Shown here piece after piece: positions 26,488 to 35,353 of a stretch of DNA of 64,000 bases. A program made the position numbers and the translations under genes. Within the stretch, counting starts at the first letter, position 1, and each line of letters begins with the position of its first letter. The notes beneath the pieces were generated by a model. That model searched no databases. It saw only the letters and a list, made by a program, of their open reading frames with translations, and was not told the DNA's origin. The stretch is from Ancylobacter dichloromethanicus (GTDB lineage Bacteria; Pseudomonadota; Alphaproteobacteria; Rhizobiales; Xanthobacteraceae): contig NZ_JAHBGC010000038.1 in assembly GCF_018390645.1 (NCBI RefSeq), positions 77,879 to 141,878 of the forward strand. Direction: 5' to 3'.

Positions 26488-28344
26488 CTACTTGCCGGCG
26501 CCCGCCTCGCCGAACTGCAGCGCCGCGAGCCGGGCATAGAGGCCGCCCCGTCCGACCAGGCTGGCATGGGTGCCCTCCTCGACGATGCGCCCGCCCTCCA
26601 TCACCAGGATGCGGTCGGCGGAGAGCACCGTCGCCAGGCGATGGGCGATGACCAGCGTCGTGCGGCCTTGCATCGAGAGATCGAGCGCCTGCTGCACCAG
26701 CGTCTCGCTCTCCGCGTCCAGCGCCGAGGTGGCCTCGTCCAGCAGCAGGATCGGCGCCCGCCGCAGGATGGCGCGGGCGATGGCGAGGCGCTGGCGCTGG
26801 CCGCCGGAAAGCGTCACCCCGCGCTCGCCCACCGGCGTCTCCCAGCCTTCGGGAAGACGGGCCACGAACTCGTCGGCGCGGGCCAGCCGGCCGGCCTCCT
26901 CCACCTCGGCGTCGGTGGCGTCGGGCCGGCCGAGGCGGATGTTCTCGCGGATCGAGGTGGCGAAGATGGCGACGTCCTGCGGCACCAGCGCGATGCGCGC
27001 GCGCACCGCCTCGGGATCGGCCTCGGCGATGTCGACGCCGTCCACCGTCACCCGGCCGGCGACCGGATCGTAGAAGCGCAGCAGCAATTGGAACAGCGTG
27101 CTCTTGCCGGCCCCCGAGGGGCCGACCACGGCGACCCGCTCGCCCGGCTTCACCGAAAAGCTGACCCCGGCCAGCGCCGGCAGGTCCGGCCGGGCGGGAT
27201 AGGCGAAGAAGACCTCGTCGAAGGCGACGGCGCCGCGCGCCGGCTCGGGCAGGGCCACGGGCCGGGCGGGAGGCGCCACTTTCGGCTTCTCGTCGAGCAG
27301 TTCGGCGATACGCTCGGTGGCGCCGGCGGCCTGCGAAATCTCGCCCCACACCTCGCCGAGCTGGCCGAGCCCGCTCGCCGCCAGCACCGCGTAGAGCACG
27401 AACTGGCCGAGCGTGCCGGCGGTCATCGAGCCGGCGAGCACGGCGTTGGCGCCGGCCCAGAGAATGCCGACCACGCTGGCGAAGACCAGGAAGATGCCGA
27501 CGCCGGTGAGCCAGGAGCGCGCCCGCACGGCATTGCGCGCCGCCTCGAAAGCGTGCTCCACCTCGCCGCCGAACAGGCGGGAGGCGGCGGCCTCGGCGGT
27601 GTTGGCCTGCAGGCTGCGCACCGAGCCGATGGCCTCGGCGGCATAGGCGGAGGCTTCGGCCAGCGTGTCCTGCGCGCCGCGCGAGCGCTTGCGCACGCCG
27701 CGCCCGGCGCCGAGCAGCACCGCGACGATGACCGGGATGGCGACCAGCAGGGTGGCGGCCAGCCAGGGGCTGGTGACCACCATCATCACCGTCGCGCCGA
27801 AGAACAGCACGATGTTGCGCAGCGCGATGGAGGCGGAGGCGCCGACCGCCGACTTGATCTGGGTGGTGTCGGCGGTGAGGCGCGAGATCAGCTCGCCCGA
27901 CTTGGCACCGTCATAGAAGGCGCCGTCGAGGGTGAGCAGGTGGGTGAAGACCTGCGCGCGCAGATCCGCCACGATGCGCTCGCCCAGCGTCATGACCAGG
28001 TAGTAGCGCGCCGCCGACGCCAGCGAGAGCACCGCCACCACGCCGATCATCACCGCGAAATAGCGGTCGATGAAGCCGGCATGGCTTTCGTCAAAGCCGA
28101 AATCGATCATGCGCCGCACCGCGATCGGCACCACCAGCGTGGCGATGGCGGCCACCACCAGCGCCGCCACGGCGGCCAGCGCCCGGCCGCGATAGCGCTG
28201 CAGATGCGGCCAGAGCGCCATCAGCGGGCGCAGCCGCGGGCGCCGCGCGGCGGGCTTCTCCGGCGCACGCGCCGGGGGCGGCGTCGCGGAAGCGGCGGTG
28301 GATGCGGTGGCGGAAGGTGTGGAGGCGGCTTGTGTCACAGGCAT
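26488..28344 (-). CDS. MsbA/LmrA-like ABC exporter (fused membrane and ATPase domains)
   Basis: A 618-residue half-transporter. A Pro/Ala-rich cytoplasmic tail (1-35) precedes six membrane helices (about 55-340) with the conserved GAFYDGAKSGELISRLTADT. The ATPase domain (about 370-610) has Walker A GPSGAGKST, Q-loop LVPQDVAIF, signature LSGGQRQRLAIAR, Walker B ILLLDEATSALD and IAHRLATV. It would act as a homodimer at the inner membrane. The substrate is unproven; lipid or drug export is typical. It is divergent from rpmE. Confidence 0.92.
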   Translation of the reverse strand: MPVTQAASTPSATASTAASATPPPARAPEKPAARRPRLRPLMALWPHLQRYRGRALAAVAALVVAAIATLVVPIAVRRMIDFGFDESHAGFIDRYFAVMIGVVAVLSLASAARYYLVMTLGERIVADLRAQVFTHLLTLDGAFYDGAKSGELISRLTADTTQIKSAVGASASIALRNIVLFFGATVMMVVTSPWLAATLLVAIPVIVAVLLGAGRGVRKRSRGAQDTLAEASAYAAEAIGSVRSLQANTAEAAASRLFGGEVEHAFEAARNAVRARSWLTGVGIFLVFASVVGILWAGANAVLAGSMTAGTLGQFVLYAVLAASGLGQLGEVWGEISQAAGATERIAELLDEKPKVAPPARPVALPEPARGAVAFDEVFFAYPARPDLPALAGVSFSVKPGERVAVVGPSGAGKSTLFQLLLRFYDPVAGRVTVDGVDIAEADPEAVRARIALVPQDVAIFATSIRENIRLGRPDATDAEVEEAGRLARADEFVARLPEGWETPVGERGVTLSGGQRQRLAIARAILRRAPILLLDEATSALDAESETLVQQALDLSMQGRTTLVIAHRLATVLSADRILVMEGGRIVEEGTHASLVGRGGLYARLAALQFGEAGAGK

Positions 28345-28445
28345 GTCTCGGTTATAGAGCCGCTCGGATTTCCGGCAGGATCGTTTTGTAGATCGCCGCG
28401 TGGTTCCCGCGAGGGGCCGGCCTGCGGCGGCTGAGGATGCTACCC

Positions 28446-28670
28446 ATGAAGAGCGACATCCATCCCGACTACCACTTCGTCAAGGTGGTGATGACGGACG
28501 GCACCGAGTACACGACCCGGACGACTTGGGGCAAGGAGGGCGACGTCCTCCAGCTCGATATCGATTCGACCTCGCACCCGGCCTGGACCGGCGGCTCCGG
28601 GCAGCTGCTCGACCGCGCCGGCCGCGTGTCCAAGTTCCAGAAGAAGTTCGCGGGCTTCCTCAAGGCCTGA
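28446..28670 (+). CDS. rpmE: Ribosomal protein bL31
   Basis: A 74-residue component of the 50S subunit. The sequence [20 protein letters not shown] and the C-terminal [18 protein letters not shown] are diagnostic. It lacks the zinc-binding cysteines (C- form), as in related alphaproteobacteria. I used the ATG at 28446, 9 bases after GAGG; the in-frame ATG at 28437 is less likely. It is monocistronic, with a terminator at 28722. Confidence 0.97.
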   Translation: MKSDIHPDYHFVKVVMTDGTEYTTRTTWGKEGDVLQLDIDSTSHPAWTGGSGQLLDRAGRVSKFQKKFAGFLKA

Positions 28671-28721
28671 TCGGCCGGGGAGCGGCGGCCCCAGGGCGCC
28701 TTCGCGACACATCGATATCAA

Positions 28722-28756
28722 CCCTCGCGCCGGGTACGCCCCCGCGCGAGGGTTTT
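28722..28756 (+). terminator. Rho-independent terminator after rpmE
   Basis: Perfect 9-bp stem CCCTCGCGC (28722-28730) and GCGCGAGGG (28744-28752) followed by TTTT. It sits between the convergent rpmE and DUF1465 genes. Confidence 0.88.
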
Positions 28757-28796
28757 CGTTTGCCCGGCGTTCCGGTGATCGCATGCGCGGCGTCGC

Positions 28797-29357
28797 TCAG
28801 CGGTGCTCGAAGGCGCGCCGCAGGCGGCCGATCTGGCCGGCGACGGCATTCGGTCGCAGGCCGGCGTTTTCCACCGGCGATGGCCCGGCGAGGGCGCTCT
28901 CCAGCCGCACGATCTGCCGCTGCAGCTCGAAACCGCGCAGGACCAGCCGCGCCAGCGGCGGCGGCAGCAGCGCCTCCTGGTCGACATCGCGCGGGGCGCC
29001 CTTGAGGTCGATCCTGGCGGATTCCCGTGCCGCGGTCTCGCGGCTCATCTCGCCTTCGGCGACGGCGCGGCACAGCAGCAGCCAGGACGCGAGCTGCATC
29101 AGGCGGGTGGAGTGGCGCATGCTCTGCTGCACATAGGCCGCCGCCGCGCCCCGGGGGAGCGCGCGGCTGGCTTCGCGCCCTTCGCCGTCGAGATAGGCGG
29201 CGGTGTCGTCGACGAGCTGCATGCCGTCCGCGAACAGCACGAGGAAGGCGGGCGAGGCGAGGCGCCGTTCGGCGAAGCGGATCATCTCGGCGCCGGGCGC
29301 CGGGCCCGCCTGTTCGGAGGTGCCGTTCTCGTCCGAATCTTCCCGGATGCTGCCCAT
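28797..29357 (-). CDS. DUF1465 family protein
   Basis: A 186-residue cytoplasmic helical protein. The family core is clear: LFADGMQLVDDTAAYLDGEG, SMRHSTRLMQLASWLLLCRA and AEGEMSRETA. DUF1465 is almost restricted to alphaproteobacteria; its function is not known to me. The C-terminal third (LVLRGFELQRQIVRLESAL) is coiled-coil-like. The ATG at 29357 is the only natural start. It is convergent with rpmE. Confidence 0.85.
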   Translation of the reverse strand: MGSIREDSDENGTSEQAGPAPGAEMIRFAERRLASPAFLVLFADGMQLVDDTAAYLDGEGREASRALPRGAAAAYVQQSMRHSTRLMQLASWLLLCRAVAEGEMSRETAARESARIDLKGAPRDVDQEALLPPPLARLVLRGFELQRQIVRLESALAGPSPVENAGLRPNAVAGQIGRLRRAFEHR

Positions 29358-29484
29358 CGCCCCGACATTCCTGAACGGCGCGTCCGCGCGCCTGCCGCCC
29401 CAGTCTGTCGCGCAGCGCCGGCGCGCTGTCCAGTCGCCCGGGCCGGATTCGGCCTCAGCGCGTTTCGGCTTGGGATAGCGGGGA

Positions 29485-29512
29485 TGAAAAAAGAGCCGCC
29501 CGGGGGCGGCTC
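29485..29512 (-). terminator. Rho-independent terminator after the DUF1192 transcript
   Basis: On the minus strand, GAGCCGCC (29512-29505) pairs with GGCGGCTC (29500-29493) and is followed by TTTTTT. It lies about 117 bases after the DUF1192 stop. Confidence 0.85.
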
Positions 29513-29557
29513 GCTAAGTGGTAGACAGGGATGCGTCAAACAGAGTGGACAGAGGCC

Positions 29558-29587
29558 ACTCGCGGTCAAAACTGGACCGTCGCGAGT
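29558..29587 (-). other. Stem-loop in the 3' region of the DUF1192 transcript
   Basis: ACTCGCG (29558-29564) pairs with CGCGAGT (29581-29587), with further pairing of GGTC and GACC inside. Together with the terminator at 29485 it makes a structured segment that could be a 3'UTR-derived small RNA, but no promoter was seen. Confidence 0.4.
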
Positions 29588-29628
29588 AATAGGTTGGAAA
29601 GCTTAATATCGTGTTAAGTCGTCGCTTC

Positions 29629-29835
29629 TCAACGCTTGAAGAAGTTTTCGGCGGCGGAGCGCGAGGCACGCTTGGCCTCCAGCGCGCGCGTCAGCCGCTC
29701 GATCTCGGCGGAAAGCTGGGCGATGCGCTCCTCTATCTCGGCCTCGGAGAGGGCGGAAATGTCGCTGCCGACAGTGTGACCCGCCGGCCTCAGCACCGGT
29801 GTCGCCAGGGGGAAGAGGTCGTCGTCGATCGCCAT
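29629..29835 (-). CDS. DUF1192 small protein
   Basis: A 68-residue protein of the DUF1192 family, common in Hyphomicrobiales. The N-terminus is MAIDDDLFPLATPV, the conserved middle reads LSEAEIEERIAQLSAEIERL, and the C-terminus is ALEAKRASRSAAENFFKR. The second half is a short coiled coil. The ATG at 29835 has AAGGAG upstream. It is divergent from the quinone oxidoreductase. Function is unknown. Confidence 0.88.
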   Translation of the reverse strand: MAIDDDLFPLATPVLRPAGHTVGSDISALSEAEIEERIAQLSAEIERLTRALEAKRASRSAAENFFKR

Positions 29836-29970
29836 CGCTCTGCTCCTTCTCGTCGCCTGCACGCCGGCTGAGCTTACCCGTCCGGGCCCGCGGTTGCCAG
29901 CGATGGCGCCTTGACCTAGGACGGAAGACGATTTCGACCGCGAAGCCGACGACAGCACGAGGAAAACGCC

Positions 29971-30972
29971 GTGACCGAGCTGCCCGCCACCATGACCGCC
30001 ATCGGCCTGCCCACGCCCGGCGGGCCGGAAGCCCTGGTTCCCGAGCCGCGGCCGGTGCCCTCGCCCGGCGCCGGCGAGATCCTCGTCAAGGTCGCGGCTG
30101 CCGGCGTCAATCGGCCGGACGTGATGCAGCGCAATGGGCTGTATCCGCCGCCGCCCGGCGCCTCGGACATTCCCGGCCTCGAAATCTCCGGCGAGGTGGT
30201 GGCGCTCGGCGAGGGCGTGACCCGCTGGAAGCTGGGCGACAAGGTGTGTGCGCTGGTTTCCGGCGGCGGCTATGCGCAGTATTGCCTGGCCGACGAGGGC
30301 TCCGCGCTGCCTGTGCCGGCCGGCCTCTCCATGGTCGAGGCGGCGGCGCTGCCCGAGACCTTCTTCACCGTCTGGACCAACGTGTTCGACCTCGCCGGGC
30401 TGAAGGCGGGCGAGCGTTTCCTCGTGCATGGCGGCACCTCCGGCATCGGCACCACGGCGATCCAGCTCGCCAAGGCCTTCGGCGCCACGGTGTTCACCAC
30501 CGCCGGCAGCGCCGAGAAATGCGCGGTCTGCCGCCAACTCGGCGCCGATGTCGCCATCGATTACAAGAGCGAGGACTTCGTCGCGGTGGTGAAGGAGCAA
30601 TCCGGCGGCAAGGGCGTCAATGTCATCCTCGACATGGTGGGCGGCTCCTATATCGCCCGCAATTACGAGGCCGCCGCGCCGCAGGCCCGGCTGGTGCAGA
30701 TCGCCTTCATGGAAGGCTCCAAGGTGCAGATCGACTTCATGCGGCTGATGCTCAAGCGGCTGTCGCATATGGGCTCGACCCTGCGCTCGCGGCCCAAGTC
30801 GGAGAAGGCGGCGATTGCCGCGTCGCTGGTCGAGAAGGTGTGGCCGCTGATCGAGGCCGGCACCGTGAAGCCGGTGCTCGACCAGACCTTCCCGCTGGAG
30901 AAGGCGAGCGAGGCCCATGCCCGCATGGAGACCAGCGCCCATATCGGCAAGATCATGCTCAAGGTGGGGTGA
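29971..30972 (+). CDS. NAD(P)H-quinone oxidoreductase of the PIG3/TP53I3 type (zinc-free MDR)
   Basis: A 333-residue medium-chain reductase without zinc ligands. Marks are MTAIGLPTPGGPEALVPEPR, AAGVNRPDVMQRNGLYPPPP, PGLEISGEVVALGEGVTRW, the nucleotide motif FLVHGGTSGIGTTAIQLAKA and GADVAIDYKSEDF. PIG3-type enzymes use NADPH to reduce quinones. The start is GTG at 29971, 8 bases after AGGAA; the internal ATG at 29992 is weaker. It is followed by an intergenic repeat and 6S RNA. Confidence 0.9.
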   Translation: MTELPATMTAIGLPTPGGPEALVPEPRPVPSPGAGEILVKVAAAGVNRPDVMQRNGLYPPPPGASDIPGLEISGEVVALGEGVTRWKLGDKVCALVSGGGYAQYCLADEGSALPVPAGLSMVEAAALPETFFTVWTNVFDLAGLKAGERFLVHGGTSGIGTTAIQLAKAFGATVFTTAGSAEKCAVCRQLGADVAIDYKSEDFVAVVKEQSGGKGVNVILDMVGGSYIARNYEAAAPQARLVQIAFMEGSKVQIDFMRLMLKRLSHMGSTLRSRPKSEKAAIAASLVEKVWPLIEAGTVKPVLDQTFPLEKASEAHARMETSAHIGKIMLKVG

Positions 30973-30989
30973 GGCCGGTGTCGCTCGGC

Positions 30990-31090
30990 TGGGTCCGGGC
31001 TCTGCGCCCCGCGCCGTTTGTCCGGGAAGCGGTGCGATCGTGTCCCGGCCCAGCGAAGGCGCAGCCGGAGCGCAGAGCCGGGACCTAGCG
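30990..31090. repeat. Intergenic palindromic element
   Basis: Arms TCCGGGCTCTGCGC (about 30998-31011) and GCGCAGAGCCGGGA (about 31068-31081) are inverted copies. An inner pair GTCCCGGC and GCCGGGAC (about 31048-31082) overlaps them. The element lies between the oxidoreductase and 6S RNA and has the look of the short palindromic repeats scattered in Hyphomicrobiales genomes. Confidence 0.6.
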
Positions 31091-31250
31091 ATGACTCTTC
31101 GGCAGTCCCCCCTTGCGCGGGCCGGAATAACGACCCCGGCGGGATTTCCCCCGGGCCGCCGCAGCGCCCCGTCACTCCCCTCACCGAAAGCTGTTCGCAC
31201 CCGCGCAACTGCCTCTGGCAATTTGCCCGGTGGCGTCCTAGATTTATCGG

Positions 31251-31405
31251 GCGGGGCTGCGCGGTTCGTCAGGAGCATATATTTCCGGGGCCTTATCGAT
31301 CTCAAAGGGAGCTGTCCCTGACCTTGCCCCTGGGCTTGGACACACGGCGCCCACCTACGTTGTAGGTTCCCGGGATCGAGCCTCCAACGGCCATCGCGGC
31401 TCCGC
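31251..31405 (+). ncRNA. ssrS: 6S RNA
   Basis: A small RNA of about 155 nt that mimics an open promoter and binds sigma70 RNA polymerase. The ends GGGGCTGCG (31253-31261) and CGCGGCTCC (31395-31403) form the closing stem. The 3' half carries the hairpin ACCTACGTTGTAGGT and GGGATCGAGCCTCC, which I recognise from alphaproteobacterial 6S RNAs. It lies directly upstream of fthC, the classic 6S position. Exact ends are estimated, and no promoter could be set with confidence. Confidence 0.82.
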
Positions 31406-31417
31406 ACTCATCGCATC

Positions 31418-32023
31418 ATGCCCCATTTGACCGACGCCCAACTCGACAAGGCAAGCCTTCGCTCCATCGCCCTCGCCCGGCGGGCGGCGCTGGATGCGCC
31501 CGCGCGCGCCGCAGCGGCGGAACGTGCGGCGATCCATGCCCTGCAATGGCTGGGCGCGGTCAGGGGCGAGGTGGTGTCCGTGTTCGCGCCGATCGGCGGC
31601 GAAATCGCCACCGATCCCTTGGTGGAGCGCCTGCGCGCGGCCGGTGCCGGCGTGGCGCTGCCGATCGTGCTGCAGGCCGGCAAGCCGCTGCTGTTCCGGC
31701 TGTGGGAGCCGGGCGAGGAACTGACAGCTTCCGCCGGGCCGGGCCGCTTCTCCATTCCCGCCCCACCCGAGACGGCGCCTGCCGTTTCGCCGGATGTGCT
31801 GGTGGTGCCGCTCGCCGCCTTCGACGCGCGCGGCAACCGGCTGGGCTATGGCGCGGGGTTCTATGACCGCACGCTCGCTTTGCTGCGGCGCGCCAAGCGC
31901 ATCGAGGCGCTGGGCTACGCTTTCGCGGTGCAGCAGCTTGCCGCCGTGCCCGCCGAGCCGCACGATGAGCGGCTCGACGCCATCGCCACGGATGCCGGCA
32001 TCGTCTGCCCGGCCGAGGATTGA
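31418..32023 (+). CDS. fthC: 5-formyltetrahydrofolate cyclo-ligase
   Basis: A 201-residue cytoplasmic enzyme converting 5-formyl-THF to 5,10-methenyl-THF with ATP. Family marks are LRSIALARRAAL (early basic helix), VVSVFAPIGGEIATDPLVERL, VVPLAAFDARGNRLGYGAGFYDRTLA (the glycine-rich LGYGxGFYDR nucleotide site at about residue 145), and ALGYAFAVQQL with PHDERLDAI. It follows 6S RNA closely and is probably on the same transcript, a linkage conserved in proteobacteria. It ends 3 bases before the phosphoesterase gene. Confidence 0.93.
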   Translation: MPHLTDAQLDKASLRSIALARRAALDAPARAAAAERAAIHALQWLGAVRGEVVSVFAPIGGEIATDPLVERLRAAGAGVALPIVLQAGKPLLFRLWEPGEELTASAGPGRFSIPAPPETAPAVSPDVLVVPLAAFDARGNRLGYGAGFYDRTLALLRRAKRIEALGYAFAVQQLAAVPAEPHDERLDAIATDAGIVCPAED

Positions 32024-32026
32024 CGC

Positions 32027-32842
32027 ATGCGCCTTCTGTTTCTCGGCGACGTGGTGGGGCGCGCCGGCCGCCAGATCGTGCTGGAGCAACTCGCGCGCCT
32101 GCGCCGCGACTGGGCGCTCGATTTCGTGGTGGTGAACGGCGAGAACGCCGCCGGCGGCTTCGGCATCACCGAGGCGATCTATGAGGAATTCCTGGAGGCG
32201 GGCGCCGATGCGGTAACGCTCGGCAACCATGCCTTCGACCAGCGCGAGGCGCTGGTGTTCATCGAGCGGGCGCCACGGCTGATCCGCCCCGCCAATTTCC
32301 CTCAGGGCACACCGGGCCGCGGGGCCGCGCTGATCGAGGCGCAGAGTGGCGCGCAGGTACTGGTGGTCAACATGATGGGGCGGGTGTTCATGGACCCGCT
32401 GGACGACCCGTTCGCCAGCATCGACCGCGAACTCGACGCTGCCCCGCTGGGGCTGGTGGCGGATGCCACGATCGTCGATTTCCACGCCGAGACCACCAGC
32501 GAGAAGCAGGCTTTCGGCCATTGGTGCGACGGGCGGGCGAGCCTCGTGGTCGGCACCCACACCCATGTGCCGACCGCCGACCACCGCATCCTGCCGGGCG
32601 GCACGGCGTACATGACCGATGTCGGCATGTGTGGCTGCTATGACGGCGTGATCGGCATGGACAAGGAAGAGCCGCTGCGGCGCTTCACCCGCAAGATCGG
32701 CTCGGCGCGCTTCGAGCCCGTGGCGGGGCCGGGGACGCTGTCGGGTCTCGCGGTGGAAACGGACAGCGCCGGGCGGGCGGTGGCGGTGGCGCCGGTGCGG
32801 ATCGGTGGCAGCCTGAGCGAGGCGCTGCCGTCATTTTGGTAG
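32027..32842 (+). CDS. YmdB-type metallophosphoesterase (TIGR00282)
   Basis: A 271-residue calcineurin-like phosphoesterase. Metal ligands are in MRLLFLGDVVGRAG (Asp), VVNGENAAGGFGI (Asn, Glu), VTLGNHAFDQ (Asn-His), VDFHAETTSEK (His) and VVGTHTHVPTADHRI (His pairs). Members act as 2',3'-cyclic phosphodiesterases and may hydrolyse cAMP. The ATG at 32027 starts 3 bases after fthC, so the two are co-translated. The length is normal. The physiological substrate in this organism is unknown. Confidence 0.92.
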   Translation: MRLLFLGDVVGRAGRQIVLEQLARLRRDWALDFVVVNGENAAGGFGITEAIYEEFLEAGADAVTLGNHAFDQREALVFIERAPRLIRPANFPQGTPGRGAALIEAQSGAQVLVVNMMGRVFMDPLDDPFASIDRELDAAPLGLVADATIVDFHAETTSEKQAFGHWCDGRASLVVGTHTHVPTADHRILPGGTAYMTDVGMCGCYDGVIGMDKEEPLRRFTRKIGSARFEPVAGPGTLSGLAVETDSAGRAVAVAPVRIGGSLSEALPSFW

Positions 32843-32897
32843 TATATGTATTGATTAGATCAGAGGGCGTGCATCTGTTTTTTTGCTGGAGGCTTAT

Positions 32898-33698
32898 ATG
32901 AGCGTGGCGGATATCATCAGGAACGATGGATTTATCGGGTTCATTTACAAAGCTCAGCGTAAGATCAGAAGGGTGTCCCTACGCGGCGCGCATAAAATAC
33001 TCAAAAGCAAGGCAGTTCGTTCCGATTATGGGGTTCTTCTGGCACCGAATTGGGATGACGTTACATTTCGGATGTGCCTCTACAAAGAATATGGAACATT
33101 TTTTTCAGACTATCTTCGAGGTCTTGACTACAAGTTTACCTTTATCGACATCGGTGCCAATCAGGGGCTGTATTCCCTCATCGCCGCGCAAAATCCGCTC
33201 TGCGAGCAGGCTATCAGCTTCGAGCCCGTCGGTAAGACGTTTCAGCTCCTCACCTCCAACATCGCCGCCAACGGATTGGCCGACAAGATTGTCGCGCTGA
33301 ATTGCGGCCTGTCGTCCGAAGATGCGCGTGTGAAAATTCAGCTGAAGCCCGGTCACAGCGGTGCGGCGTCCCTGCACCACACATTCGGCGACGGCGAGGG
33401 CGCCGAGGAGATCCGGCTGTCCACCGCCGCCATACTCGAGCCCTATCTTGCCTCGGGGCTGCCGCTGGTGGTGAAGATCGACACCGAGGGCCACGAGGAT
33501 GTGGTGATCGCGGAATTGGCGAAGAGCCGTTTTGCCGATCGGGTGCGGTCTGTGTTCTACGAGGTCGATACCGCCTGGGTGGACCCGGAGACTCTCAAGG
33601 TCCGCCTTCGCGGCATGGGCCTGTCGCATTTCGAACAGATCGGCGGCGGCACGCATTACGATGTGCTGGCCGACCGGTCGTCCGGGCCGGCGGCCTGA
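32898..33698 (+). CDS. FkbM-family SAM-dependent methyltransferase, 5' half AT-rich
   Basis: A 266-residue protein. The first 80 residues are basic and membrane- or partner-facing in character. The FkbM domain (about 80-250) has [19 protein letters not shown] (SAM-binding motif I), [37 protein letters not shown] and VFYEVD. FkbM enzymes methylate sugar hydroxyls in glycans or natural products; the target is unknown. I chose the ATG at 32898, with GGAGG just upstream. The gap before it and the first 250 bases are much more AT-rich than the surroundings, while the 3' half has normal GC, suggesting acquired or recombined sequence. Confidence 0.87.
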   Translation: MSVADIIRNDGFIGFIYKAQRKIRRVSLRGAHKILKSKAVRSDYGVLLAPNWDDVTFRMCLYKEYGTFFSDYLRGLDYKFTFIDIGANQGLYSLIAAQNPLCEQAISFEPVGKTFQLLTSNIAANGLADKIVALNCGLSSEDARVKIQLKPGHSGAASLHHTFGDGEGAEEIRLSTAAILEPYLASGLPLVVKIDTEGHEDVVIAELAKSRFADRVRSVFYEVDTAWVDPETLKVRLRGMGLSHFEQIGGGTHYDVLADRSSGPAA

Positions 33699-33837
33699 GT
33701 GCCCCCCGCAGCATGACGGCGACGCGCTCCCCGCTTTACGCGCGCCCGCCCTCTCGCCTATAAGCCGCGCACCCTTTTGTTTCAGGTATTCGGACAGGGT
33801 TGGCCTCAGGCCCGCCCGGTGTGACGTGGAGGCGGCC

Positions 33838-34584
33838 ATGGCGGGTCATTCGCAATTCAAGAACATCATGCACCGCAAGGGCAAGCAGGACGCGGTGCGT
33901 TCCAAGCTGTTCTCCAAGCTGGCGCGCGAAGTCACTGTCGCCGCCAAGCTCGGCATGCCCGACCCGGCGCTGAACCCGCGCCTGCGTGCGGCCGTGCTCG
34001 CCGCCCGGGCGGAAAACATGCCCAAGGACAATATCGACCGCGCCATCAAGAAGGCGCTGGGCGGTGACGCGGAGAACTATGACGAGATCCGCTATGAGGG
34101 CTACGGCCCCGGCGGCGTCGCCGTCATCGTCGAGGCGCTGACCGACAACCGCAACCGCACCGCTTCGGAAGTGCGTTCCAACTTCACCAAGTCCGGCGGC
34201 GCGCTGGCCGAGACCGGCGCCGTCTCCTTCATGTTCGACCGCATCGGCACGGTCGAGTTCGACGCCGCCAAGGCCTCGGCCGACGACATGCTGGAGGCTG
34301 CCATCGAGGCCGGTGCGGACGACGTGACCTCGGATGAGCATGGCCACGAGATCGTCTGTTCGGTGGAGAACCTGCACGAGGTCGCCCGCGCGCTGGAAGC
34401 GAAGTTCGGCGAGCCGCGCAAGTCCGGCCTGGTCTGGCGCCCGCAGAACACGGTGGCGGTGGACGACGAGGTGGCGGAGAAGCTGATCCGCCTCGTCGAC
34501 AACCTCAACGACAATGACGACGTGCAGAACGTCTATGCCAATTTCGAGCTGTCCGACGCCTTCATGGCGAAGATGAGCGACTGA
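33838..34584 (+). CDS. yebC: YebC/PmpR-family protein (TACO1-like)
   Basis: A 248-residue cytoplasmic protein. The N-terminus [19 protein letters not shown] is diagnostic, followed by [60 protein letters not shown] and a C-terminal [11 protein letters not shown]. The family is annotated as transcription regulators, and recent work ties it to translation of difficult (polyproline) sequences. The ATG at 33838 has GGAGG 6 bases upstream. In many genomes yebC precedes ruvC; here ruvCAB is 4 kb downstream. Confidence 0.95.
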   Translation: MAGHSQFKNIMHRKGKQDAVRSKLFSKLAREVTVAAKLGMPDPALNPRLRAAVLAARAENMPKDNIDRAIKKALGGDAENYDEIRYEGYGPGGVAVIVEALTDNRNRTASEVRSNFTKSGGALAETGAVSFMFDRIGTVEFDAAKASADDMLEAAIEAGADDVTSDEHGHEIVCSVENLHEVARALEAKFGEPRKSGLVWRPQNTVAVDDEVAEKLIRLVDNLNDNDDVQNVYANFELSDAFMAKMSD

Positions 34585-34606
34585 GCGCACCTCCCGGCCG
34601 GCGGCG

Positions 34607-35353
34607 TCAGCGGCCCAGCAGCAGGTCGAACAGCGGCAGGCTGAGCACGGCGGCGGCCGCGATCACCCAATAGGCGGCGACCCGGTAGTGCCGGTCCGAG
34701 GCGCCGCGGAAGGCCCGCGCGCCGGCATAGAGCCCCAGCGCATAGGCCGGGCCGAGCAGCAGGGCGAGGCGGCCGACCTCCGCGGTCAACATGCCGCTGA
34801 AGGCGTAGGCGGTGCCGCTGGCCAGCGTCACCAGCGCGAAAAAGCCGAACAGGTTGGCCCGCACCAGCGCGGAGGGCTGGCCGCTGCCGAGCCAGTAGGC
34901 CACCACCGCCGGGCCCGACATCTGCGCCGCGCCGCCGCAGAAGCCGGCGACAGCGCCGACGGCCAGCGTCGTCGGCAGCCTGTGCCGGCCGGTGTGGCGC
35001 CAGCCGGAGGCCAGCAGCGCCAGCAGGCCGAGGCCGAGCAGCGCCAGCCCCCAGCGCAGCACCAGCGGGTCGGTGCGCCCCAGCACCCACACCCCGGCAG
35101 GCACCGCGACCACCGCGCCGACCGCCAGCGGGGCGACCTGCCGCCACACGCAGGCGCGCAGCGCCGGGATGACGAAAGGCAGCGTCAGCAGCGTGTCGAT
35201 GACGAGAAGCGAAGGTGCCGCCACGCGTGGGCCATAGGCGGCGCTGACCAGCGGCACGAAGATCAGCGCGCCGCCGAAGCCCGAAAAGCCGCGCGTGACG
35301 CCGGCCACCAGCGCGGTAAGGAACGCCCAGACGAGGGCCGGATCGACTGTCAT
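34607..35353 (-). CDS. TSUP/TauE-SafE family membrane transporter
   Basis: A 248-residue integral membrane protein with about eight helices. The first helix has FLTALVAGVTRGFSGFGGAL, and a mirrored second half has VGAVAGFCGGAAQMSGPAVV, the two-repeat pattern of TSUP transporters. Members export or import sulfur-containing or organic anions such as sulfite or sulfoacetate; the substrate is not predictable here. The ATG at 35353 places the start directly before helix 1, although the frame is open to 35458. It is divergent from the DMT gene and convergent with yebC. Confidence 0.88.
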   Translation of the reverse strand: MTVDPALVWAFLTALVAGVTRGFSGFGGALIFVPLVSAAYGPRVAAPSLLVIDTLLTLPFVIPALRACVWRQVAPLAVGAVVAVPAGVWVLGRTDPLVLRWGLALLGLGLLALLASGWRHTGRHRLPTTLAVGAVAGFCGGAAQMSGPAVVAYWLGSGQPSALVRANLFGFFALVTLASGTAYAFSGMLTAEVGRLALLLGPAYALGLYAGARAFRGASDRHYRVAAYWVIAAAAVLSLPLFDLLLGR

